A stretch of DNA of 64,000 nt from assembly GCF_029946515.1 (NCBI RefSeq), contig NZ_JARZHH010000053.1:1-64000 (forward strand), given 5' to 3'. The position numbers and the translations under genes are program-made. Every line of letters starts with the position of its first letter. The first letter of the stretch is position 1. The notes under the pieces were generated by a model. It was given only the letters and a program-made list of their open reading frames with translations, was not told the origin of the DNA and made no database searches. Of the stretch, positions 34,126-42,098 are shown one piece after another. The stretch comes from Polyangium sp. 6x1 (GTDB lineage: Bacteria; Myxococcota_A; Polyangia; Polyangiales; Polyangiaceae).

Positions 34126-34791
34126 TCAGGCCTTCTTGCCGCCGTTCTTCTTCTTCACGGCGCCGCGGATGAGCACCACGCCGTTCTTCGCGCCGGGGAC
34201 CGCGCCCTCGATGAGGACGAGGTCCTCCTCGGGGATGAGCTTCGCGATCTTGAGGTTGAGCGCGCTGACGGTCTCGGCGCCGTAGTGACCGGGCATCTTG
34301 AGGCCGGGCAGGGTGCGGCCGGGGGTCATGTTCGTACCGATCGAGCCGCCGTGACGGCGATACTCGTGCGTACCGTGCGTCTGGACGGCGCCGGCGAAGT
34401 TCCAGCGGCGAACGACGCCGGTGAAGCCGCGGCCGCGGGACGTGCCCTGCGCGTCGACCTTCTGGCCGACCTCGAACACCTGATCGACGCCGATCTTCTG
34501 GCCGATCTCGAACTTCGCGGCGTTCTCGGCCGACATGCGGAGCTCGCGCACGATGCGCTTCGGCGTCTGCTGCGACTTGCGGTAGGAGCCGAGCAAGGGC
34601 TTCTTCGTGTGCTTCTCTTTGCGCTCGCCGAGGCCGACGATGAGGGCGCTGTAGCCGTCCTTCTCGACCGTCCGCTTGCCGATCACGATGCCGCCCGCCT
34701 GCACCACGGTGCAGCGGAGGACCTCGCCCTTTTCGTCGAAGATCTGGGTCATCCCGACCTTCTTGCCGAGGATGCCAAGGTTCGTGTTCAT
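34126..34791 (-). CDS. rplC: 50S ribosomal protein L3, outside an S10 operon context
   Basis: 221 residues from the ATG of MNTNLGILGKKVGMTQIF, with AGAGG upstream; a longer frame exists only for lack of stops. The start sequence, the central RGRGFTGVVRRWNF and the loop GTHEYRRHGGSIGTNMTPG, which reaches the peptidyl-transferase centre, identify L3. Length is normal (about 205-225). In most bacteria rplC lies between rpsJ and rplD. Here neither is present: a P-type ATPase diverges upstream and rlmE follows 14 bases downstream. It may be relocated, or a second copy. Confidence 0.95.
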   Translation of the reverse strand: MNTNLGILGKKVGMTQIFDEKGEVLRCTVVQAGGIVIGKRTVEKDGYSALIVGLGERKEKHTKKPLLGSYRKSQQTPKRIVRELRMSAENAAKFEIGQKIGVDQVFEVGQKVDAQGTSRGRGFTGVVRRWNFAGAVQTHGTHEYRRHGGSIGTNMTPGRTLPGLKMPGHYGAETVSALNLKIAKLIPEEDLVLIEGAVPGAKNGVVLIRGAVKKKNGGKKA

Positions 34792-35006
34792 CTCGATGCC
34801 TCTATGCGCGCTTCTTCTGGGGTTCGTTTGGCTGTGTTCGCGGCTGCCCGCGAGCCCCTCGTCGCATCTTTCGCCTGCTTGGCGAAGGCCGGTTCGAAGC
34901 GCAGAAACCGGGGTGAACGAGCACCAGGCGAGTCGGGGGGCGGGGAGTCTACCCAGGAAGGTCCAAAGGGAAAGGTTTTTTGTTGGCAAACCCCGCCGGG
35001 GGGAAC

Positions 35007-37550
35007 ATGGAGGGTGGGGTGAACGAGCAAGCACCGGCCAAAGTGCAGGATCCGGTGTGCGGGATGATGGTGACGCCCGGGGCGGCCAAGGGCGGCCATC
35101 ACGAGCACGCAGGCACGACGTACTGGTTCTGCAATCCGCGGTGTCGCGAGAAATTCGCAGCAGATCCAGAGAAGTACCTCGCGCCGAAGCCGGATGAACC
35201 ACCGCCCGCGCCCGCCAAGGTGAAGGACCCGGTGTGCGGGATGATGGTGACGCCCGGGGCAGCGAAGGGCGGCCATCACGAGCACGCAGGCGCGACGTAC
35301 TGGTTCTGCAATCCGCGGTGCCGGGAGAAATTCGCGGCGGATCCAGAGAAATTCCTGGCGCCGAAGGCCGAGCCATCTCAGGCGCCGCCCGCGGCGAAGG
35401 TCGAGGAACGTGCCCCGGCGCCGGTGGCCGAGGTGCCCGCGGGGACGATCTACACCTGCCCGATGGATCCCGAGGTCCGGCAGGACAAACCGGGATCTTG
35501 CCCGATCTGCGGCATGGCGCTCGAGCCGATGGCGATCCTCTCCGCCGAGGAGCCGCCGAACCCCGAGCTCGAAAGCATGACGCGTCGGCTCTGGATCTCG
35601 GCCGCGCTCTCGCTGCCGCTGCTCGTCCTGGCGATGGCGCCGATGCTGATGCCGGGATGGCGGTGGTCGCACGCGCTGCCGTATCAGCGGTGGATCGAGC
35701 TCGCGCTCGCGACGCCCGTGGTCCTCTGGGGAGGATGGCCGTTCTTCGAGCGCGGCTTCACCTCGCTCGTGACCCGGCGCTTCAACATGTTCACGCTGAT
35801 CGCGATCGGCACGGGGACGGCCTACGTGTACAGCGTCGCGGCCACGATCGCGCCTTCGATGTTCCCCGCGTCGTTCCGCGTGCACGGCGGCGAGGTGCCC
35901 GTCTACTTCGAGGCCGCGGCGGTGATCGTCACGCTCGTGCTGCTCGGTCAAGTGCTCGAGCTTCGCGCGCGGAGCCGCACCTCGGGCGCGATCCGCGCGC
36001 TGCTCGGTCTCGCCCCGCGCAACGCGCGGCGGCTGCGCGACGGCGTCGAGGAGGACGTGCCGATCGAGGTCGTCGCCGTGGGCGATCGGCTGCGCGTGCG
36101 GCCGGGCGAGCGCGTCCCCGTCGACGGCGTCGTGCTCGAAGGCCGGAGCTCCGTGGATGAGTCGATGGTCACGGGCGAGCCGATCCCGGTGGAGAAAGAG
36201 CCCGGCGATCGCGTGACGGGCGGGACGGTGAACGGCGCGGGCGGCTTCGTGATGCGCGCCGAGCGCGTGGGGCAGGGGACGCTGCTCGCGCAGATCGTGC
36301 GGATGGTCGGCGAGGCGCAACGCTCGCGCGCGCCGATTCAGCGGCTCGTCGATGTCGTGAGCGCGTGGTTCGTCCCGGCCGTCGTGCTCGCGGCCGTGCT
36401 CACGTTCGTGGTGTGGGCGCTCGTCGGCCCCGAGCCGCGCCTCGCGTACGCGCTGCTCAACGCGGTCGCGGTGCTCATCATCGCTTGCCCCTGCGCGCTC
36501 GGCCTCGCGACGCCGATGTCGATCATGGTGGGCACGGGCCGCGGCGCGTCGGCGGGCGTGCTCGTCAAGAACGCGGAGGCCCTCGAAGCGCTGGAGCGCG
36601 TGGACACGCTCGTCGTGGACAAGACGGGCACGCTCACCGAGGGCAAGCCCGCCGTGGTCTCGATCATGCCGCTCGAAGGCTCGGACGAAGCGGCCGTGCT
36701 GCGCGTGGCGGCGAGCCTGGAGCGAGGCAGCGAGCACCCGCTCGCCTCGGCGATCCTCGCAGCCGCGAAGGAGCGAGGCGTCGAGCTCGTCGACGTCACG
36801 GACTTCCGATCGCTCACGGGCCGCGGCGTGACGGGCGTCGTCGAGGGAGAGCCCGCGACGCTCGGGAACACGCGGCTCCTGGAAGAGCTCGCGATCCCGA
36901 GCGACGCGGCCCTTGCCGAGGCGCTGCGCGCGCGTGGACAAACCGTGGTGTTCGTGGCGCGCGCCGGGCGTGTCCTCGGCCTCGTGGGCGTGGCCGATCC
37001 CATCAAGAGCTCGGCGAAGGAGGCGCTCTCCGCGCTGCGCGAGGAGGGCCTCTCGATCGTCATGCTCACGGGCGACAGCCGCACGACGGCCGAGGCCGTC
37101 GCGCGCGAGCTCGGCATCACCGAGGTCTTCGCCGAGGTCCTGCCCGATCAGAAGAGCGCCGTCGTCGAGCGCCTCACGAAGAGCGGCAAGGTCGTGGCCA
37201 TGGCCGGCGACGGCGTCAACGACGCGCCGGCCCTCGCGCGCGCCGCGGTCGGCATCGCCATGGGCACGGGCACGGACGTCGCGATGGAGAGCGCGGGCAT
37301 CACGCTCGTGCGCGGCGATCTGCGCGGCATCGTGCGGGCGCGGCGCCTCTCGCGGGCGACGATGCGGAACATCCGCGAGAACCTTTTCTTCGCCTTCGTC
37401 TACAACGGCCTCGGCGTCCCGCTCGCGGCCGGCGTGCTGTATCCGTTCTTCGGCCTGCTGCTGAGCCCCATGATCGCGAGCGCCGCCATGAGCCTGAGCA
37501 GCGTTTCGGTCATCACGAACGCGCTGCGCTTGCGCGCCGTGCGCCTCTGA
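35007..37550 (+). CDS. Heavy-metal (copper-type) P1B ATPase with two YHS domains and an HMBD
   Basis: 847 residues from ATG 35007; GTG 35019 with GGAGGG 5 bases ahead may be the real start. The N-terminus has two almost identical YHS domains (about 14-60 and 73-119, each DPVCGMMV...[11 protein letters not shown]). A heavy-metal-binding domain with YTCPMDPEV and CPICGMAL follows at about 148-175. Then come eight membrane helices with the CPC ion site (494-496), TGE phosphatase motif, phosphorylated Asp538 in DKTGT, the HP locus [16 protein letters not shown] and GDGVNDAPA. It exports or moves a soft metal, most likely Cu(I), across the inner membrane. All catalytic motifs are complete. It is divergent from rplC, with ~215 bases between. 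Confidence 0.92.
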   Translation: MEGGVNEQAPAKVQDPVCGMMVTPGAAKGGHHEHAGTTYWFCNPRCREKFAADPEKYLAPKPDEPPPAPAKVKDPVCGMMVTPGAAKGGHHEHAGATYWFCNPRCREKFAADPEKFLAPKAEPSQAPPAAKVEERAPAPVAEVPAGTIYTCPMDPEVRQDKPGSCPICGMALEPMAILSAEEPPNPELESMTRRLWISAALSLPLLVLAMAPMLMPGWRWSHALPYQRWIELALATPVVLWGGWPFFERGFTSLVTRRFNMFTLIAIGTGTAYVYSVAATIAPSMFPASFRVHGGEVPVYFEAAAVIVTLVLLGQVLELRARSRTSGAIRALLGLAPRNARRLRDGVEEDVPIEVVAVGDRLRVRPGERVPVDGVVLEGRSSVDESMVTGEPIPVEKEPGDRVTGGTVNGAGGFVMRAERVGQGTLLAQIVRMVGEAQRSRAPIQRLVDVVSAWFVPAVVLAAVLTFVVWALVGPEPRLAYALLNAVAVLIIACPCALGLATPMSIMVGTGRGASAGVLVKNAEALEALERVDTLVVDKTGTLTEGKPAVVSIMPLEGSDEAAVLRVAASLERGSEHPLASAILAAAKERGVELVDVTDFRSLTGRGVTGVVEGEPATLGNTRLLEELAIPSDAALAEALRARGQTVVFVARAGRVLGLVGVADPIKSSAKEALSALREEGLSIVMLTGDSRTTAEAVARELGITEVFAEVLPDQKSAVVERLTKSGKVVAMAGDGVNDAPALARAAVGIAMGTGTDVAMESAGITLVRGDLRGIVRARRLSRATMRNIRENLFFAFVYNGLGVPLAAGVLYPFFGLLLSPMIASAAMSLSSVSVITNALRLRAVRL
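35039..35376 (+). repeat. 177-bp tandem duplication encoding the two YHS domains
   Basis: Bases 35039-35199 recur at 35216-35376 with an offset of exactly 177 bases (59 codons) and very few differences, mostly synonymous. The reading frame is kept, giving two YHS metal-binding domains in a row. The near identity at the DNA level indicates a recent unequal exchange or slippage event. Confidence 0.85.
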
Positions 37551-37735
37551 CGCAAAGCGTCGGTCGCTCGGTTGGACCCCTCTCGTGAAAAGGGCGGGCC
37601 GAGCCGGGAAAGCCCGCTCCGTCCTGGAAAGAGCGTGGGCTTGCGTCGCCGGTTGGGCTGCGCGAACCCCCTCCCGTACCGCAATCGGGGTGCTACGCTC
37701 TGCGAGGGGCGACGCGCCTGCCGCCGGGAGGTTCG

Positions 37736-38857
37736 ATGGCAAGCGAGCGCAATCGCAACGGAGCCGCGAGCCCGAGGGATACGACGAGGACGCGCGTGTC
37801 TCTGCGGGAGGGCGCGCCACGCACGCGCGGCATGCCCCCGGCGCACCTCGCGGACGGATGGACGGGCGGACCTGGAAAAGGCGCACGTTCGTTCATGGCG
37901 ATCACCCCGGGCGCAGTCGCGACGAGGGCCGCCTCCCGGGACGGAGCCTTGCCGCTCTTGCTCGTCGCGCTCGTCGTGGTCGCGGTCGTGCAGAACGTCG
38001 TCGTCCGCGTGGCCCTGCCGCTCGCGCTGGCGACGGCGGCGATCGTGCTTTTCGTGCGCGGCTCGCGCAGGCGTTCGAGCGACACGGCCGCGTCCCGCGG
38101 CATCTGCGTCGACGGCCGCGGGCTCTTCTTCCAGCCGGAGAGCGGGCCGCCGCAGAACGTCGTGCCCCTCGGCGAGCCCTTCGGCATGACGCTCGTGACA
38201 AGCGCCAAGCGCGATCGAATGGTCGCCGTGTGGAGCTCGCCGGAAGGCCTGTTTTACGTGGGATCGACATTCGAAGGCACGGCGCGCCGCGCGCTCGGGG
38301 CGCTCTTCGATCGCGCGTTCACCGCGGTCGGCGACGACGCCGCGCTCGAGGCCCTCGGCCCCGACGGCGCGCCGCTCGAGCTCTTGCCCTCCGATTTCGC
38401 GGCGCTCGTGTTCGCCGTCGAGGAGCTCGATCCTTCGTGCGTCGAGCGCCTCGTCCTCTCGGACGCGCGAGGCGCGCCGCTCACGCTCGACGGCCGCGAG
38501 CTCGTGGTGGGCGAGCGTCGCTTCGACCTCGACGCGCCGCTCGAGTGGCGCCCCTTCGTCTTCCAGGAAGCCTTCGGTCAGGCCGTCGCCGTGTACCAGG
38601 GCACGTCGATCCGGCAGGGCGCGAGCGAGGCCGTGCTCGTGGCGCTCTTGCCCTCGATCCTGCCTTACGAGTTCGGCGACGAGGGCGATCTCGATCGCGG
38701 CCTCCTGCGGGATCTGCGCCTGATGCAGGCCCCGCCCGAGGAGCCGCCGCCGCGCGACGCGCGCGTCGCGATCGATCGGCTCTTCGTGCTGCCCGTGCGC
38801 TCCGCGCTCGACAGGGCGCCGCGCGCCTCGCAGCAGCCCTCTCGGGCGCGCGCATAG
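37736..38857 (+). CDS. Membrane-anchored protein of unknown function
   Basis: 373 residues from ATG 37736, with GGGAGG 5 bases upstream. The first ~70 residues are Arg/Thr-rich and polar. One or two membrane helices follow at about 72-108 (ALPLLLVALVVVAVV and VALPLALATAAIVLFV), ending in RGSRRRSS, so the large C-terminal part probably faces the cytoplasm. That part has mixed alpha/beta character with segments such as GMTLVTSAKRDRMVAVWSSPEGLFYVG. I recognise no family, motif or catalytic residue. A bacterial PH-like fold is possible from the strand pattern but not supported further. It stands between the metal ATPase and the SCP2-like gene, all in the same direction. Confidence 0.65.
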   Translation: MASERNRNGAASPRDTTRTRVSLREGAPRTRGMPPAHLADGWTGGPGKGARSFMAITPGAVATRAASRDGALPLLLVALVVVAVVQNVVVRVALPLALATAAIVLFVRGSRRRSSDTAASRGICVDGRGLFFQPESGPPQNVVPLGEPFGMTLVTSAKRDRMVAVWSSPEGLFYVGSTFEGTARRALGALFDRAFTAVGDDAALEALGPDGAPLELLPSDFAALVFAVEELDPSCVERLVLSDARGAPLTLDGRELVVGERRFDLDAPLEWRPFVFQEAFGQAVAVYQGTSIRQGASEAVLVALLPSILPYEFGDEGDLDRGLLRDLRLMQAPPEEPPPRDARVAIDRLFVLPVRSALDRAPRASQQPSRARA

Positions 38858-38990
38858 CGGCAGCGCATTTTTGCCGTCAAACGGTTGCCTTCGTGGGCGC
38901 TTGACGCGGCCCGTCGCTCGCGGCTACACCCGGCAACCATCGAACCCGAGTCGCCGACGACGTCGGCGAACGCTCGCCCGGAGGCACACC

Positions 38991-39320
38991 ATGGCCGTCG
39001 ACATTCAGAAGCTCTTCAACGAAGAAGTCCCCGCGAAGCTCGCCAAGAACCCCGACGGGGCGAAGGCGATCGGCGGCAAGATCCAGTTCGTCGTCAGCGG
39101 CGAGGGCGGCGGCGAGTGGTTCCTCGACCTGACGGCCCCGAGCTCGCAGGCGGGCAACCCCGGTGGCGCCGACGTCACGATCAAGATCGCCGCGACGGAC
39201 TTCCAGAAGCTCCACGAGAACCCGCAGGCGAACGGCATGCAGCTCTACTTCCAGGGCAAGCTCAAGTTCGAGGGCAACCAGATGCTCGCGATGAAGCTGA
39301 ACAAGCTCTTCGAGCTCTGA
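38991..39320 (+). CDS. SCP2 sterol-carrier-like lipid-binding protein
   Basis: 109 residues from ATG 38991, with GGAGG just upstream. The whole protein fits the SCP2 fold: KIQFVVSGEGGGEWFLDL (sheet), ADVTIKIAATDFQKL and the end NPQANGMQLYFQGKLKFEGNQMLAMKLNKLFEL, which carries the typical F-x-G-x-L/I-x-I-x-G-D/N motif region. SCP2 domains bind fatty acyl or sterol-like lipids. The racemase-type CoA gene 100 bases downstream, with a hairpin between, suggests a shared role in branched or methylated lipid handling. Confidence 0.82.
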   Translation: MAVDIQKLFNEEVPAKLAKNPDGAKAIGGKIQFVVSGEGGGEWFLDLTAPSSQAGNPGGADVTIKIAATDFQKLHENPQANGMQLYFQGKLKFEGNQMLAMKLNKLFEL

Positions 39321-39340
39321 TCGATCCCGAACCCGGGAAG

Positions 39341-39381
39341 AGGCCGGCGCGTGCTCGGATCCGTCCGAGGGCCGCCGGCCT
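39341..39381 (+). terminator. Hairpin after the SCP2-like gene
   Basis: aggccggc (39341-39348) pairs with gccggcct (39374-39381), and an inner stem around ctcgga/tccgag extends it. A few T residues follow within about 15 bases. It would end or weaken transcription 20 bases past the stop. Confidence 0.5.
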
Positions 39382-39424
39382 TCGTTCATCCGCAGGACGT
39401 ACTTTTTCACCTCAAAGGAAACGC

Positions 39425-40597
39425 ATGCGCCCCCTCGTCGGCAAACGGATCCTGGACCTCTCGCGGCTCTTGCCCGGCCCCTTCGCGACGCTCGTGCTCG
39501 CCGATCTCGGCGCGACCGTCGACAAGATCGAGGACCTCGCCGGCGGCGACTACCTCCGGCACATGCCGCCCGCGCTCGCCGGCGAGTCTGCGGCGTTCCA
39601 GCTCTTGAACCGCGGCAAGCGCAGCGCCCTGCTCGACCTGAAGCGGCCCGAGGGGCGCGCGGCGTTCGAGCGGCTCGTCGGCTCGTACGACGTGCTCTTC
39701 GAGCAGTTCCGCCCCGGCGTCCTCGATCGCCTCGGCCTCGGCCACGACGTGCTTCGCGCGAAGTTTCCCAAGCTCGTCATCTGTGCGCTCACGGGCTACG
39801 GGCAGGACGGGCCGCTCAAGCACCGCGCGGGGCACGACATCGACTACCTCGCGCGCGGCGGCCTGCTCGGCTCGCAAGGGCCCGAGGATGGCCCGCCGCA
39901 GCCGCCCGGCTTCCAGCTCGCGGACGTGAGCGGAGGCATGTGGTCGGTCATCGCGATCCTCGCCGCGCTCGCCGAGCGGGATCGCACGGGCGAGGGGCGC
40001 GTGCTCGACATCTCGATGACGGACGGCATCCTCGGCTTCGCGACGGCCACGATCGGCGCCGCGCTCGCGGGCGAGACGCGCCCCCGCGGCGCGGACACGC
40101 TCGTCGGCGGGATCGCGCCCTACGGCACGTATTTCTCGAAGGACGGACAGGCCTTCGCGCTCGGCGCGCTGGAGCCGAAGTTCTGGATGTCGTTCTGCGC
40201 CGCGGCGGGCATCGAGCCGCGCATGGAGGCGCTCCTGCCGGGGCCGCACCAGGCCGAGATCAAGGCCGCCGTGCGCGACGCCTTCGCCCAGAAGACGCGC
40301 GACGAGTGGATCGCGATCGCTGCGAGCCACGACTGCTGCCTCGAGCCCGTGGTGCGTCCGAACGAGCTCCGCGACGATCCGCTCATCAAGGCGCGCGAGC
40401 TCTTCTTCGATCTCCCGAGCCCGCGCGGGGACATCCCGCAATTCCGGCTGCCCGTCACGCCGAAGGACACAGCCTTCGCCCCCCCGCCGCGCTCGGGCGA
40501 GCACACGCGCGCGATCTTCCGCGAGGCCGGCTTCTCCGACGCCGAGATCGACGAGCTCGCGAGCGCCGGCGTCATCCGGCACGGCGAGGGCAGCTAG
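39425..40597 (+). CDS. Alpha-methylacyl-CoA racemase / class III CoA-transferase family enzyme
   Basis: 390 residues from ATG 39425, with AAAGGA upstream. The N-terminal LVGKRILDLSRLLPGPFATLVLADLGATVDKIE is that of the CaiB/Amacr family. GHDIDYLARGG contains His137, in the place of the catalytic His of methylacyl-CoA racemases (usually GHDINY), and LADVSGGMWSVIAILAALAERDRTGEGRVLDISMTDG matches the same branch. That favours racemase over CoA-transferase. Racemases epimerise 2-methylacyl-CoA so branched chains can enter beta-oxidation. The SCP2-like neighbour fits lipid metabolism. Only 6 bases separate its stop from that of the converging MshEN gene. Confidence 0.82.
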   Translation: MRPLVGKRILDLSRLLPGPFATLVLADLGATVDKIEDLAGGDYLRHMPPALAGESAAFQLLNRGKRSALLDLKRPEGRAAFERLVGSYDVLFEQFRPGVLDRLGLGHDVLRAKFPKLVICALTGYGQDGPLKHRAGHDIDYLARGGLLGSQGPEDGPPQPPGFQLADVSGGMWSVIAILAALAERDRTGEGRVLDISMTDGILGFATATIGAALAGETRPRGADTLVGGIAPYGTYFSKDGQAFALGALEPKFWMSFCAAAGIEPRMEALLPGPHQAEIKAAVRDAFAQKTRDEWIAIAASHDCCLEPVVRPNELRDDPLIKARELFFDLPSPRGDIPQFRLPVTPKDTAFAPPPRSGEHTRAIFREAGFSDAEIDELASAGVIRHGEGS

Positions 40598-40603
40598 CTC
40601 CGA

Positions 40604-41989
40604 TCAGATCTTCTTGAGCTCGTCGACGAACTCCCAGTCGGCGACGAGCCCCTTGCGCAGCAGCACCGACAGGAGCGCGGCCGCGATGGCCTCCCAGCGA
40701 AGGTTCGGTCCCAGGATCTCCTTCGCGTCCGCGCCGTGGCAGACCGCGCGCAGCGCCGCCACGAGATCCCGCGCCGTGAGCCCTGCGCGATCGTCCTCGG
40801 CCCCCAGCGTCGACGGCGGCAGCTCTTCCTCCGGCGGCACACCGGCCGGCTGCGCGAGCGTGGGCACGCGTTGCTTCTGCTTGCGCGGCGCGGGCAGCGA
40901 GATCGTCGTGCCGTCGAGCAGCGTCAGCGCGATCATGCGCGGCGCGCGGCCTCGCGGCTCCGGGATCGTGTCCACGGGCTCGGAGCTCGGCGGCAGGGCG
41001 CCCTCGTCGAGCGTCGGCGGCTGCGGATCATCCGTGATTTCGAGCACCCGCCGCAGCCGCTCCGACGGCGGCGGCAGGGGGCGCGCCTCCACGATCGACA
41101 CACGCGTCCTCGCGGCGACCTCCTCGAGCTGCGGCGACTGCGCGCCCGGATCCGGCAGCGTCGGCGGCGGCGGCACGTCGGGCGCCGAGGGCATCTTGCC
41201 CCGCACGGGCGCGGCCGCCTCGGCGAGCGTGACGGCGTCCTGCGTGGTCGGCGGAGGCGGTGTCCTCGGCGCGCTCCGCGCCGCGCTCGGCTGCGGCTTC
41301 GGCGGCGAGCGCTCGGGCTCCGAACCTGGGAGCTCAAACGAGCTCACCGTGACCTCCGCGACCTCGACCGACGGACCTTCCGCCGGCGCTACGCCGGGCG
41401 CGGCAGGCGTCTCCACGGCGGCGAGGCTCGCCTCGGCCAGGGCTTCGGGCCTCGTGCCGTCGGGTGTCGTGTCGCGCTCCACGATCGGCCCGGGCTCGAC
41501 GGACGGGCTCTGCGCGGGCGGCACGGCGGGCGCGCCGACCTGCACGTCGTAGTAGACGCGGATCGCGTTCCGGATGTCGCTCGGCGGCGCGATCATCGCC
41601 TTCACGGGCAGCCCCGAGTGCTCTCCGCACGCGCGCAGGCCTTCCTCGTTCGAGGGATCGTCCATCGCGACGTAGAGCGTCTGGCCCTGCCCGCGCACGT
41701 GGCGGACGTAGATCGGCACCACGCAAAAGCGCTCGGCCACGTGGTGCGGCACGAGGTTCAAGAGCTGCCGCGAGAACTCGATGTGCAGCAGCGAGACCCA
41801 GGGGACGCTCAGCTGATGCGAGAGGATCTGTGTGAGCTGGGTCTCGTTGATGTGCCCTCGCTCCACGAGCAGCGTGCCGAGGCGTCGCCCGTCGGTTTTC
41901 TGAAGGGCGAGAACCTCGTCGAGGTCTTGCTGCGAGAGCAGCCCTGCGTCGACGAGGAGCTGACCGAGACGGAGGCGCGGCGTTGGCAT
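40604..41989 (-). CDS. MshEN (GspE/PilB N-terminal) domain protein without ATPase
   Basis: 461 residues from the ATG of MPTPRLRLGQLLVDAG; a TTG further upstream is less likely. Residues 1-~140 are an MshEN domain as at the front of PilB/GspE ATPases: RLGQLLVDAGLLSQQDLDEVLALQ, GTLLVERGHINETQLTQILSHQL and a second half. MshEN domains can bind cyclic-di-GMP, though the binding motifs are not certain here. About 150-370 is a Pro/Glu-rich disordered linker. A small helical C-terminal domain follows. There are no Walker motifs, so it is a stand-alone adaptor. It is divergent from the kinase gene with ~110 bases between. Confidence 0.75.
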   Translation of the reverse strand: MPTPRLRLGQLLVDAGLLSQQDLDEVLALQKTDGRRLGTLLVERGHINETQLTQILSHQLSVPWVSLLHIEFSRQLLNLVPHHVAERFCVVPIYVRHVRGQGQTLYVAMDDPSNEEGLRACGEHSGLPVKAMIAPPSDIRNAIRVYYDVQVGAPAVPPAQSPSVEPGPIVERDTTPDGTRPEALAEASLAAVETPAAPGVAPAEGPSVEVAEVTVSSFELPGSEPERSPPKPQPSAARSAPRTPPPPTTQDAVTLAEAAAPVRGKMPSAPDVPPPPTLPDPGAQSPQLEEVAARTRVSIVEARPLPPPSERLRRVLEITDDPQPPTLDEGALPPSSEPVDTIPEPRGRAPRMIALTLLDGTTISLPAPRKQKQRVPTLAQPAGVPPEEELPPSTLGAEDDRAGLTARDLVAALRAVCHGADAKEILGPNLRWEAIAAALLSVLLRKGLVADWEFVDELKKI

Positions 41990-42098
41990 CGGCCCGCAGG
42001 TTATCCCATCGCAGCGCAGACCGACCAGTTGTTGGGGGACCGCGTTCGCTTGACAGAACCGGCCCAATCTCGGGCCCGACCGTGGTACCTTGCGGCGC

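Noticed and set aside
34792-37886. Minus-strand frame that would extend rplC into the metal ATPase region
   Set aside because: Upstream extension without stop codons only; L3 proteins begin at the chosen Met and a ribosome site precedes it.
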